This document shows, piece after piece, positions 8,659-16,990 of a stretch of DNA of 64,000 nucleotides. The notes beneath the pieces are model-generated. The model worked only from the letters and a program-made list of their open reading frames with translations. It was not told where the DNA came from and searched no databases. The DNA comes from JAJYVT01 sp035534455 (GTDB lineage Bacteria; Actinomycetota; Acidimicrobiia; Acidimicrobiales; RAAP-2). The stretch lies in assembly GCA_035534455.1 (NCBI GenBank), contig DATLRV010000012.1, positions 9,708 to 73,707 of the forward strand, given 5' to 3'. Within the stretch, counting starts at the first letter, position 1. Each line of letters begins with the position of its first letter. The position numbers and the translations under genes are program-made.

Positions 8659-9758
8659 CCACTCCCGTCTCGGGCGGGCATCGCCGTTCCGCTGTCGTGA
8701 GCCAACAACGTCCGCCGGTGTCGGGCCGCCAAGTCGAGTGCCGCACCGGCGCCAATCAACGCCAAGCCGCAGAGGACCATCAGCCCCAGGTTGTCACCGG
8801 AGCGGGAAGCGCCGCCCAGGCCCGTTTGCGGCGCCCCCGACGGGATGACCGTAGGGCCGCCCGAGTTGCTGCCGCCGGGGCCACCCGGCGAGGTGGCCAC
8901 CGGTGGCACAGGGGCCGTCGTGGTCGTGGTCGTGGCCGGCGGGGCCGTCGTAGTCGTGGTTGTGGCCGGCGGGGCCGTCGTGGTCGTGGTGGTGGTCGGC
9001 GGCGGCGATGTGCTCGTCGCTGTGATGCAGGTGGTCGGTCGGGTGATCGTGTCGTCTGTCAAGGTGACAGCTGCTGTTCGCGCCAACACGCGCCCTGTCA
9101 CCGTCGCCCCGGTCGTCACCGTCACTGATGTCATTGCCAAGACGTTTCCGATGAAGTGGCTTCCCGTGCCCAGGGTCGCCGAACTGCCCACCTGCCAGAA
9201 GACGTTGCACGCCTGTGCGCCATTGATCAGCTCGACTGCGCTGCCGGACCCGGTGACCAGCGTGGATCCCGCCTGGAAAATGAACACTGAGTCCGGATCA
9301 TGCTGTCCGTTCAAGATGAGCGCACCTGTGAGGGCCATTGATGTGCTCGCCGCGGTGTACACCCCAGCAACCAGCGTCTGCCCGGCGAGATTGGTGCTCA
9401 CTGAATTCGTCGAGGGAGCTGACTGCGCATTGAGATACGCGGTCGTCAGAGATGTCTGGGCAAGCTCGGCTGTGTGAGTAGTGACTTGCTCGGTCCCATC
9501 GATCACTATCCCTGTTGGTGCTCCCGTGGGCGAGAAGCCCGTGACCGCCGTGCCTGGGTACAGCCCTAGGTCTCCAGACACGACGGTCGGCCCCGAGTTC
9601 GTGATCGTGGAGTGGGCCAATACTGCGTATGTATGGGCTACGCCCAGGTTCACTGGAGCTGTGATCGCAGATGCAGTCGGCGCTCCAATGCCCCCGCTCA
9701 ACACGAGCATGCTGGTGGCTGCGCCCACGACCAAGGTCGCCGAAATCGACCAGCGCAT
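8655..9758 (-). CDS. DUF3494 ice-binding-like surface protein with sortase signal
   Basis: A secreted protein: signal peptide (SISATLVVGAATSMLVLSGG, then PTASA), a DUF3494 domain of about 200 residues (AVLAHSTITNSGPTVVSGDL, SVFIFQAGSTLVTGSGSAV, NVFWQVGSSATLGTGSHFIG) as in ice-binding proteins, a linker of three Thr-rich repeats, a PQTG sorting motif, a hydrophobic helix and a basic tail (RHRR). DUF3494 domains are beta-solenoids that bind ice or act as adhesins. The ATG at 9758 follows GGAGG; a GTG at 9794 would give a 4-bp overlap with the gene before it. The stop overlaps the sortase ATG. Confidence 0.85.
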   Translation of the reverse strand: MRWSISATLVVGAATSMLVLSGGIGAPTASAITAPVNLGVAHTYAVLAHSTITNSGPTVVSGDLGLYPGTAVTGFSPTGAPTGIVIDGTEQVTTHTAELAQTSLTTAYLNAQSAPSTNSVSTNLAGQTLVAGVYTAASTSMALTGALILNGQHDPDSVFIFQAGSTLVTGSGSAVELINGAQACNVFWQVGSSATLGTGSHFIGNVLAMTSVTVTTGATVTGRVLARTAAVTLTDDTITRPTTCITATSTSPPPTTTTTTTAPPATTTTTTAPPATTTTTTAPVPPVATSPGGPGGSNSGGPTVIPSGAPQTGLGGASRSGDNLGLMVLCGLALIGAGAALDLAARHRRTLLAHDSGTAMPARDGSG

Positions 9759-9790
9759 CGAATGGACAGCCTCCGCGGGCCGGATCGCTC

Positions 9791-10015
9791 TCACGAGCTC
9801 TGCGCCGAAAGAGGGCGAGCTGTGCGCGATATCAACATCAACGGTCGTCCTTGGCTCTGCAGGGTCTGTCCCGCCTCCAAGACGACACGGTTGGTCACCG
9901 AGCCCAGGAGCCGAACCTCGCTCAGGTCGATGTCGACCGGCGGATCATCACGGGCAACGGCACCGGCGATCGAGTGGTCCAACAATAGAGAATGCGATAC
10001 CCCAAGAGCACACAT
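9791..10015 (-). CDS. Short STAS-like protein, possibly degenerate
   Basis: About 74 residues from an ATG at 10015 that follows GGGGAGAGAG. The central part, VDIDLSEVRLLGSVTNRVVL, followed by EAGQTLQSQGRPLMLI, matches the core strand-helix-strand of STAS (anti-sigma antagonist) domains. The usual Asp-Ser pair after the strand is replaced by Gly-Ser and both ends of the domain are missing. It may be a truncated regulatory protein or a relic. Its stop overlaps a possible GTG start (9794) of the ice-binding-like gene, so it may be the first gene of that operon. Confidence 0.4.
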   Translation of the reverse strand: MCALGVSHSLLLDHSIAGAVARDDPPVDIDLSEVRLLGSVTNRVVLEAGQTLQSQGRPLMLISRTARPLSAQSS

Positions 10016-10420
10016 GACGCTCTCTCCCCAAACTCGGCTTGCGACTTTGCGCTGCCAGGGTCCGGAGCATCGCACCTGAGTCAGCTTCCCCAACTGACTC
10101 CGCACGCGTGGCTTGTATCGTGCTCTTTGCAGCATACCGGTCCTTCGAGCAACCGTCAATCCGTCGTTAGAGTCGAGAGTCGAGTCCGCCCGAGTGGTGT
10201 ACGTGGGGTAACCCGGCCTGACGGACCGCCAGACGCGGCGACCACCGCGTCAACCTCGAGTACCTGCGGACCTGATCGCCCCGGCACCGTCCGGGAGCCG
10301 GAACGAGGCGCAGTCGCTGGTCGGTGCCGCTCGTGGCGGACCGGCGGCGTTGTGCCCTCGAGTTGTGCCCATTTGCCGCCGCGCAGAGTCGGGAAAAGCC
10401 AGGTGTGCCACGCTATCTGC
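10016..10420. other. Intergenic stretch without a recognised gene
   Basis: Some 400 bases between the divergent STAS-like gene and the exonuclease gene. Short open frames exist on both strands but have atypical composition and no ribosome site or family pattern. The AT content is higher than in the flanking genes around 10010-10170, which would suit divergent promoters, but I cannot assign a particular -10/-35 pair. Confidence 0.4.
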
Positions 10421-11302
10421 ATGGAGGTTCATCTCGTCGACGGCACCTACGAGCTGTTCCGTCACTACTACGGCTACGCCGCGGGCCGCGGCTCCCCGTC
10501 CGGCCCGGCGGCCACGCGCGGGGTCCTGAGCACCGTCGTCTCGATGCTCGAGGACGGGGCGACGCACGTGGGGGTCGCGACGGACCACGTCATCGAGTCG
10601 TTCCGTAACGACCTCTGGCCTGGGTACAAGACCGGCGAACAAGTGCCGCCGGAGCTGCGCGAACAGTTCGGCGTGCTGGAGGACGCGCTCGCAGCGCTCG
10701 GCGTGGCGGTCTGGCCGATGGTCGAGCTCGAGGCCGACGATGCGCTTGCGGCAGCGGCCGCCATGGCCCGCGACGACCGCCGTGTCGAGCGCGTGCTCGT
10801 CTGCACCCCGGACAAGGACCTTGCCCAATGCGTCGTCGGTGAGCGGGTGGTGCAGGTGGATCGACGGCGCAAGGTCGTCGTCGACGAGCGCGGCGTCGAG
10901 GAGAAGTTCGGCGTACACCCTTGCTCGATTCCCGACTGGCTCGCGCTCGTCGGGGACACCGCGGACGGTTTCCCCGGCATTGTGGGGTGGGGCAAGCGCT
11001 CCGCGTCCGTGGTGCTCGCGCACTACGTGCACATGGAAGCCATTCCCGAGAACGCCGGCGCGTGGGATCCCGATGTGGCCCGCACGGTGGGTAGGGCCGA
11101 ACGGCTTGCCCGTGAGCTGGCCGCGGGACGGGAACGTGCGGATCTCTTCAAGGTGCTGGCGACGCTGCGCGTGGACGCCGAGGTCACCCGGACCGTGGAC
11201 GAGCTGGCGTGGCGGGGTCCGGGCGAGGAGTTCCCGACCCTTGCCGAGGCGATGGGCGGGGCGCCCCTCGTCGCCCGTGTGGCGTCGCTCGCCGCGCGGT
11301 GA
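10421..11302 (+). CDS. 5'-3' exonuclease (FEN / Pol I N-terminal type)
   Basis: About 293 residues, the length of stand-alone bacterial flap/5'-3' exonucleases. It begins HLVDGTYELFRHYYG (first metal-binding Asp), followed by ELEADDALAAAA and VLVCTPDKDLAQCV (acidic metal ligands), and the helix-hairpin-helix region PDWLALVGDTADGFPGIVGWG that grips duplex DNA. It removes 5' flaps or RNA primers. Unlike Pol I, no polymerase domain follows. The ATG at 10421 is the only start giving the canonical N-terminus. It is convergent with the ligase gene (18 bases between stops), next to other repair enzymes. Confidence 0.9.
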   Translation: MEVHLVDGTYELFRHYYGYAAGRGSPSGPAATRGVLSTVVSMLEDGATHVGVATDHVIESFRNDLWPGYKTGEQVPPELREQFGVLEDALAALGVAVWPMVELEADDALAAAAAMARDDRRVERVLVCTPDKDLAQCVVGERVVQVDRRRKVVVDERGVEEKFGVHPCSIPDWLALVGDTADGFPGIVGWGKRSASVVLAHYVHMEAIPENAGAWDPDVARTVGRAERLARELAAGRERADLFKVLATLRVDAEVTRTVDELAWRGPGEEFPTLAEAMGGAPLVARVASLAAR

Positions 11303-11320
11303 CCGACGTGGCGGTGCAGC

Positions 11321-12388
11321 TCAGCGGCCGGCGGTGAACACCGTCGAGAGCTCGGCGGGCACCGGCGTCGCCAGCTGGTCGTAGGTGCACGACCCGGGGT
11401 CGCGATCGGGTCGCCACCGCCGGAAGGAGGTGGCGTGGCGGAACCGGTCGCGCTGGAGGTGGTCGTAGGCGACCTCGCACACCCGCTCCACGCGCAAGGG
11501 CTCCCAGCTCAAGTCCTTGCCTGCGTTCCACCGGCTCTGGGCTCCCGGCATCCGGGACGCGGCCTCCTGCTGGTCGGCCCAGCTCTGCCACGGGTGACCG
11601 TCGAGCGCGCCGTGGCGAAGCGGTTCGAGCTCGTCGACGAACGCGAGCCGCTGCGCCTTGCTGAAGCCCGAGGCGACGCCGACATGGTGCAGCGTCGACC
11701 GGTCGTCGAACAGGCCGAGCAGCAAGGACCCGACGCCGTCCTCCTTGTGCCACCGGAAGCCTGCGACCGCGCAGTCAGCGGTGCGCTCGTGCTTCACCTT
11801 CAGCATCACCCGCTCCCCCTCCCGGTAGCGCAGGGCGGCGGCCTTGGCCACGACGCCGTCGAGTCCTGCGCCCTCGAACCGGTCGAACCAGTCGGCCGCG
11901 ACGTCGGGGTCCGAGGTGACCGGGGTCAGATACACCGGTGCCTCTGCGTGCGCGAGAAGGGCCTCGAGTGCCCCCCTGCGGCGCGTGTAGGGCTCCTCGC
12001 GAAGGTCGAGATCGTCGAGAGCGAGCAGGTCGAACGCCACGAACGCTGCAGGAGTCATCTCGGAGAGCAGGGCGACCCTCGATGCGGCAGGGTGGATCCG
12101 CTGCGTGAGCGCATCGAAGTCCAAGCCGTCGGTGCCCACGATCACGATCTCCCCGTCGAGGACGGATCTCGACGGGACCTGGGTGCGCAGCGGCTCGAGG
12201 AGCTCGGGGAAGTAGCGGGTGAGGGGTCGCTCGTTGCGGCTGCCGAGCTCGATCGTGTCGTCGTCACGGAACACCACACAACGGAAGCCGTCCCACTTCG
12301 GCTCGTAGTAGAGGCCCTCTGTGCGAGGAAGCTCGCGAACGAGCTTCGCGAGCATCGGGGACACCGGAGGAGGGACGGGGAGGGTCAC
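11321..12388 (-). CDS. ligC: ATP-dependent DNA ligase (LigC-type)
   Basis: About 355 residues with adenylation and OB-fold domains only. The catalytic lysine is in YEPKWDGFR (KxDG); other ligase motifs are ELGSRNERPLTRYFP, VLDGEIVIV, FVAFDLLALD, GLDGVVAK and MLKVKHERTADC. Length and lack of N-terminal DNA-binding domain match LigC, which pairs with stand-alone LigD-type polymerases in actinobacterial repair. GTG at 12388 gives VTLPVPPPVSPMLAKL, the usual N-terminus. It starts 19 bases after the polymerase gene stop, so they form an operon. No Ku gene is visible in the window. Confidence 0.9.
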   Translation of the reverse strand: MTLPVPPPVSPMLAKLVRELPRTEGLYYEPKWDGFRCVVFRDDDTIELGSRNERPLTRYFPELLEPLRTQVPSRSVLDGEIVIVGTDGLDFDALTQRIHPAASRVALLSEMTPAAFVAFDLLALDDLDLREEPYTRRRGALEALLAHAEAPVYLTPVTSDPDVAADWFDRFEGAGLDGVVAKAAALRYREGERVMLKVKHERTADCAVAGFRWHKEDGVGSLLLGLFDDRSTLHHVGVASGFSKAQRLAFVDELEPLRHGALDGHPWQSWADQQEAASRMPGAQSRWNAGKDLSWEPLRVERVCEVAYDHLQRDRFRHATSFRRWRPDRDPGSCTYDQLATPVPAELSTVFTAGR

Positions 12389-12407
12389 GGTGCGATGGTA
12401 AATGACC

Positions 12408-13412
12408 TCAGGGGGACTTGCGTGCCCTGCTCGGGGCGACACGCGTCGGTTCGTCGGGGGCTTTGGGGTACTCGGGTGGCCAGGGTGCGTCGGGCAGTCC
12501 GTGTGCGCGCTCGGTGGCCGAGAGCTCGAGCAGCGGCTCGAGCGACTGCGGTCGGGCGGCGATGTCCGCCCATGGGTCGCCGTGCCTCTCGAGGCGCGAC
12601 GGCACCGACTCGAGGGTGCACGTGTCGGGGTCCACGTCGTCGAGCTCGTCCCAGTCGAACGGGGTGGACACCTGTCCGGTCGTGCGTGGCCGTACGAACC
12701 AGGCCCCGAACACGGTCTTGTGCGGCGCGTTCTGGTTGAAGTCGACGAACACGCGGCGTCCACGCTCTTCCTTCCACCAGTTGGCGGTGATGAGGTCCGG
12801 GTGCCTGCGTTCCAGCTCGCGCGCGAGGGCGACCGCGGCCGCCCGGACCTCGGTGGAGTCCCACCGCGGCTGCAGGCGGACATAGACGTGGATGCCACGG
12901 TTGCCGGTGGTCTTCGGGTAGCCGGCGATCCCGAGCTCGTCGAGCAGTGCGCGCGTGTGGCGGGCGACGACCCGGGCGTCGTCGAAGTCGGTGCCGGGCT
13001 GCGGGTCGAGGTCGATCCGCAGCTCGTCGGCGTGGGTGCCGTCAGCAACGCGGTACGGCCACAGGTGGAGGCCGAGACAGCCGAGGTTGACCGCCCAGAG
13101 CACGTGCGCGAGGTCGGCGACCACGAGGGCGTTGGAACGCGTGCCGTTGGGCGTCGAGACCTCCGCCGTCTCCAGCCAGTCAGGCGCTCCGGGTGGGACC
13201 CGCTTCTGGAAGAACGACTTGCCGCCGGCTCCCTCCGGGAAGCGCTCGAGCAGCGCCGGCCGCCCGCCTGCCGTGTTCATAAGGGCGCCGCCGACCGCGA
13301 GGTAGTACTCGACCAGATCCGCCTTGGTCGCTCCGAGCGCAGGGAAGTAGATCCGGTCCGGGTTCGAGATCTGGACCTCGTGGCCCGCCGCGTCGACGGA
13401 CGTGGCGCTCAC
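12408..13412 (-). CDS. LigD-type archaeo-eukaryotic primase/polymerase
   Basis: A 334-residue stand-alone polymerase domain of the LigD (PolDom) family. Characteristic segments are ISNPDRIYFPALGATKADLV, the catalytic acidic pair in LRIDLDPQPGTDF, YPKTTGNRGIHVYV for nucleotide and 5'-phosphate binding, and VFVDFNQNAPHKTVFGAW. Such enzymes fill gaps or add ribonucleotides at breaks in end joining or excision repair. The ATG at 13412 is the natural start. The gene directly precedes the ATP-dependent ligase on the same strand. Confidence 0.92.
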   Translation of the reverse strand: MSATSVDAAGHEVQISNPDRIYFPALGATKADLVEYYLAVGGALMNTAGGRPALLERFPEGAGGKSFFQKRVPPGAPDWLETAEVSTPNGTRSNALVVADLAHVLWAVNLGCLGLHLWPYRVADGTHADELRIDLDPQPGTDFDDARVVARHTRALLDELGIAGYPKTTGNRGIHVYVRLQPRWDSTEVRAAAVALARELERRHPDLITANWWKEERGRRVFVDFNQNAPHKTVFGAWFVRPRTTGQVSTPFDWDELDDVDPDTCTLESVPSRLERHGDPWADIAARPQSLEPLLELSATERAHGLPDAPWPPEYPKAPDEPTRVAPSRARKSP

Positions 13413-13489
13413 GCCACGAATAGTACGGGCCCGCCGGGTGTCGGTGGGGGTCCGCTCGCTGGCGTTGCGTCACTCGCTAGCGTTCCCAC

Positions 13490-13771
13490 GTGCCGCGGAG
13501 CTCGGACCGGCTGGCGGCCGTCACGGTCGAGGTGGAGGGGGTGCCGGCAGTGAGGACCGCGCCGCAATCGAGGGCACGGCTGGTCCAAGACGGGGTGAGC
13601 TGTGTCGAGGCGCTCGTGACGACCGGTCTCCTCGACCCGGCGAGTGCACCGCGTTGGGCGCGTGCATCCTCCGTTGTGGGAGGTCGAGCGGACGAGCGCT
13701 GTCTCGACCTCGACGGCCCGGGTCGCGTCGTCGCGCAGGCGACCCAGCTCGCGGGGATCCGCCTTGCCTAG
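13490..13771 (+). CDS. Hypothetical protein upstream of tag
   Basis: A 93-residue frame from GTG at 13490, with codon third-position composition like its neighbours. No family is recognised. Features are RARLVQDGVSCVEALVTTGLL and a C-terminal half with two cysteines in total. It ends six bases before the Tag glycosylase ATG, which supports translation, but no strong ribosome site precedes it. It could be a chance frame. Confidence 0.4.
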   Translation: MPRSSDRLAAVTVEVEGVPAVRTAPQSRARLVQDGVSCVEALVTTGLLDPASAPRWARASSVVGGRADERCLDLDGPGRVVAQATQLAGIRLA

Positions 13772-13777
13772 GGCGAC

Positions 13778-14425
13778 ATGGCGATGGCGATGAGCACCGG
13801 GCTCGTGGTCGGGGAGGACGGACGGGCACGTTGCCCCTGGGCCGCGTCTGCGCCCGAGTACCTGGCGTACCACGACGACGAGTGGGGACGCCCGGTCGCC
13901 GGTGACGAGACCGTGTACGAGCACCTGTGCCTGGAGGGGTTCCAGGCGGGGCTGTCGTGGCTCACGATCCTGCGCAAGCGTGAGGGGTTCCGCCGCGCCT
14001 TCGCGTCCTTCGACCCGACGGTCGTGGCCACCTTCGGGGAGGCGGAGATCGCGCGGCTCGTGGACGACGCACGGATCGTGCGCCATCGCGCCAAGATCAC
14101 CGCTGCCGTCACGAACGCGAGGGCCACGCTCGCACTCTGGGACCGAGGAGGATCCTTGGCGGCGCTCGTCTGGCAGTTCACGCCGTCGGGACCGCCGGCG
14201 CCGCGGCATGCCGGCGAGGTGCCGTCGTCGACGCCGGAGTCCACCGCATTGTCGGCGGCGCTCCGACGCCACGGGTTCGCCTTCGTCGGACCGACGACCG
14301 TGTACTCGGCCATGCAGTCACTCGGCGTGGTCAACGACCATCTGGTCGGTTGCCACGTGCGAACCTCCGTCGAGTCGGCGCGGCGAGCCCTCGACCCGTC
14401 CACCGAGTCCGGGCCGCGGGCCTGA
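13778..14425 (+). CDS. tag: DNA-3-methyladenine glycosylase I
   Basis: About 215 residues of the Tag family, which excises 3-methyladenine from alkylated DNA. Clear family segments are RCPWAASAPEYLAYHDDEWG (zinc Cys and substrate pocket), VYEHLCLEGFQAGLSWLTIL, KREGFRRAFASFDP, and the C-terminal FAFVGPTTVYSAMQSLGVVN with DHLVGC carrying further zinc ligands. The catalytic glutamate lies in CLEGFQAGL. The start ATG 13778 gives the expected short N-terminus. It belongs with the repair block to its left. Confidence 0.95.
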   Translation: MAMAMSTGLVVGEDGRARCPWAASAPEYLAYHDDEWGRPVAGDETVYEHLCLEGFQAGLSWLTILRKREGFRRAFASFDPTVVATFGEAEIARLVDDARIVRHRAKITAAVTNARATLALWDRGGSLAALVWQFTPSGPPAPRHAGEVPSSTPESTALSAALRRHGFAFVGPTTVYSAMQSLGVVNDHLVGCHVRTSVESARRALDPSTESGPRA

Positions 14426-14463
14426 CCGAGTCATCGAGACGCCCGCGGTTGCGGCGGTGGTGC

Positions 14464-14688
14464 TCAGCTGCTCCGCCCGCCCATGACGTCGGTCCCGCCC
14501 TTCGGCTCGGGCTCGCCCATGACGCCGATGTCGTCGTCGCCTTCGGGTTCGCCCATGACGTCGGTCCGCCGCTCGTCGGGCTCGGGTCCCCCCATCACGG
14601 AGCTGGCGGTCTCTTCGGTTCGCGGACCGCCCATGACGTCGGTGCCTTCTTCGTCGGGCTCCGGTGCACCCATGACCTCGTCGTCCAT
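14464..14688 (-). CDS. Acidic micro-protein of tandem VMG repeats
   Basis: A 74-residue, very acidic protein made almost entirely of six copies of a 12-13 residue unit, VMGxPEPDExxTD. The ATG at 14688 is preceded by AAAGGAG at seven bases, a strong ribosome site. There is no signal peptide or membrane helix. The repeat is also visible in DNA as recurring CCCATGACGTCGGT on the plus strand. No function is known to me. It lies between tag (convergent) and ftsH (divergent). Confidence 0.65.
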   Translation of the reverse strand: MDDEVMGAPEPDEEGTDVMGGPRTEETASSVMGGPEPDERRTDVMGEPEGDDDIGVMGEPEPKGGTDVMGGRSS

Positions 14689-14900
14689 GGCACGCTCCTT
14701 TCGGCAGTCGTCAGCCGGTGGTGCTGGGACGGGCTCAGGGCTGCGCCCGTCGGCACCACCGTCCACCCAAGTCTCACTCAGAATCGGTGCCCGGGGCCAA
14801 ACCGACGCTGGCGTGGGGGGAACGACCGAGCGCACCGGGGTTGTAACGTCGGTGGTGTGCAACCCCGGCGGAACCCCGCTGGAGGGGGTGGGACGGCGGG

Positions 14901-16904
14901 ATGACCAAGAAGGCGACCTCGCCACCTCAGCGCGACAAGCCGACGCCCACCGCGCCGCCGCCACCGCCGCCGTGGCGGCACTGGTTGTGGTTGCTCGCGA
15001 TCATCGTGTTCGTCGGGCTGTTCTTCGTGCTGCCGGGCACCCGTATGACAACGTCGGTCACGCTGACCTACAGCCACTTCCTGAAGGATGTCGCCGCGAA
15101 GAACGTGCGCACGATCACGATCGCGCCCGACGGCAGCGCCTCCGGCACGTTGGCGCACGGCAAGCACTACACGACCGTGATCCCGGTGCAGCTCGCGGGG
15201 TCGTCCCTGCTGACAACCCTCGAGAAGCAGGGAGTCCAGATCACCGCGACAGCTTCCACCACCTCGTTCGGCGCGCAGGTCCTCAGCTGGCTGATCCTCC
15301 TCGTGCCGATCGTCCTCATCGGCTGGTTGTGGGTGCGGCTGTCTCGTCGAGGTGGGGGTGGTGGAGCGCTTCAAGGGGTGATGGGCGTCGGTCGATCCAG
15401 GGCCAAGCTGTTCGACGCGGACCGTCCGTCGACGACGTTCGCGGACGTCGCGGGGTACACAGGCGCAAAGCGCGAGGTCGCCGAGGTCGTCGAGTTCCTG
15501 AGGAGCCCGGAGCGCTACCAGCGAGCAGGTGCGGTTGCGCCCCGTGGAGTGATCATGGTCGGGCCGCCGGGCACCGGCAAGACGCTGCTCGCGCGCGCGG
15601 TCGCCGGAGAGGCATCCGTGCCGTTCTTCTCGGTCACCGGCTCGAGCTTCGTCGAGATGTTCGTGGGGGTCGGCGCCGCGCGCGTGCGCGACCTGTTCTC
15701 CGAGGCGCGCAAACGCGCACCGGCGATCATCTTCGTCGACGAGGTCGACGCGATCGGCCAGCGACGGAGTGGCGCAGGGGCGATCGTCGCCAACGACGAA
15801 CGCGAGCAGACGCTGAACCAGCTGCTGTCCGAGATGGACGGGTTCGACCCCTCGGAGGGGATCGTCGTCCTGGCCGCAACCAATCGTCCCGAGATCCTCG
15901 ACCCCGCGCTGCTCCGGCCCGGGAGGTTCGACCGCCAGGTCACCATTCCTCTCCCCACGTTGACCGAACGCCTCGCGATCCTGAAGGTGCACGCGCGGGG
16001 GAAGCGTCTGGCGAGCAGCGTGGACCTCGAGGTGGTCGCGCGTGGGACGCCGGGATTCTCGGGCGCTGACCTCGCCAACCTCACCAACGAGGCGGCGATC
16101 GTCGCCGTGCGCCACAACCGGGAGGTGCTCGAGGCGGCGGACTTCGACGAGGCACGTGACCGGCTCATCCTCGGCCGCCGGGAGGGTTCGAACGTCCTGT
16201 TGCCCGAAGAGAAGCATGCGGTCGCCGTGCACGAGGCCGGGCACGCCCTCGTCGCCGCGCACCTCCCGAAGGCCGATCCCGTGGCCAAGGTCACGATCCT
16301 TCCGGCCGGCCAGTCGCTCGGTGTGACCGAGCAACTGCCGCTCGTCGAACGGCACCTCTACGGGGAGGACTACCTCCACACGATGCTCGCCGTCCGGCTG
16401 GGCGGCCGCGCCGCCGAGCTCGTCGAGCTCGGGCAGGGCTCGACGGGGGCGGCGAACGACCTCGCAGCTGCGACGGACCTCGCCACGAAGATGGTGCGCG
16501 AATTCGGCTTGTCGAAGGAGCTGGGGCCGGTGGGCTACCCGGAGGGCGGCTCGGCGTTCCTCGGCGGCGGGGGACTCGCGTTGTCGAGTCGCCCTTTCGC
16601 CGAGGAGACCCAGGCGAAGATCGACACGCAGGTGGCCGTGCTGCTGTCCGACGCCGAGCGCCAGGCAGTCGAGCTCCTGACCCGGCACCACGACGAGCTG
16701 CGCCAGCTGGCCGACCTCCTGGTCGCGCAGGAGACCGTGGACGGGTCCGAGGTCTACCGCGTGGCGGGCGTGCCCCAGCCGGCGGCACCGGAGATGGAGC
16801 CGGGTCTGGAACCGGTCAAGGTGGCGGCCAAAGGAGGGCCGACGAGCCATCGCACGGCGCCCGCCGAGGTGCAGGCGCCGGTGGACCCGGACGGACCCCG
16901 ATGA
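14901..16904 (+). CDS. ftsH: ATP-dependent zinc metalloprotease FtsH (copy 1)
   Basis: A 667-residue membrane AAA+ protease. Two transmembrane helices (about 27-45 and 128-146) flank a short extracytoplasmic domain; then Walker A GPPGTGKT (221-228), Walker B IIFVDE (276-281), the second region of homology around ATNRPEILD, and the zinc motif HEAGH (444-448). FtsH hexamers extract and degrade membrane and misfolded proteins. A Pro-rich N-terminus (TPTAPPPPPP) precedes the first helix. A second, divergent copy lies at 50536-52509. Confidence 0.95.
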   Translation: MTKKATSPPQRDKPTPTAPPPPPPWRHWLWLLAIIVFVGLFFVLPGTRMTTSVTLTYSHFLKDVAAKNVRTITIAPDGSASGTLAHGKHYTTVIPVQLAGSSLLTTLEKQGVQITATASTTSFGAQVLSWLILLVPIVLIGWLWVRLSRRGGGGGALQGVMGVGRSRAKLFDADRPSTTFADVAGYTGAKREVAEVVEFLRSPERYQRAGAVAPRGVIMVGPPGTGKTLLARAVAGEASVPFFSVTGSSFVEMFVGVGAARVRDLFSEARKRAPAIIFVDEVDAIGQRRSGAGAIVANDEREQTLNQLLSEMDGFDPSEGIVVLAATNRPEILDPALLRPGRFDRQVTIPLPTLTERLAILKVHARGKRLASSVDLEVVARGTPGFSGADLANLTNEAAIVAVRHNREVLEAADFDEARDRLILGRREGSNVLLPEEKHAVAVHEAGHALVAAHLPKADPVAKVTILPAGQSLGVTEQLPLVERHLYGEDYLHTMLAVRLGGRAAELVELGQGSTGAANDLAAATDLATKMVREFGLSKELGPVGYPEGGSAFLGGGGLALSSRPFAEETQAKIDTQVAVLLSDAERQAVELLTRHHDELRQLADLLVAQETVDGSEVYRVAGVPQPAAPEMEPGLEPVKVAAKGGPTSHRTAPAEVQAPVDPDGPR

Positions 16905-16990
16905 GGGGCGCCCGGATCTGACCGTCCCGCGGCCGGCGGGCGCGTCCGGCGCGGGCGCGCCGGCCGCGGAGAACGATCAGGATTGCGTCG

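Noticed and set aside
10156..10422. 88-codon minus-strand frame upstream of the exonuclease
   Set aside because: No ribosome site, low-complexity Arg/Pro composition and divergent overlap with the exonuclease start.
14778..16850. 690-codon open frame antisense to ftsH copy 1
   Set aside because: Produced by high-GC codon bias opposite a clear FtsH; the translation has no family motifs. The same applies to long antisense frames at 877-2535, 19683-21599, 30476-32077, 50761-52650 and 59805-61697.
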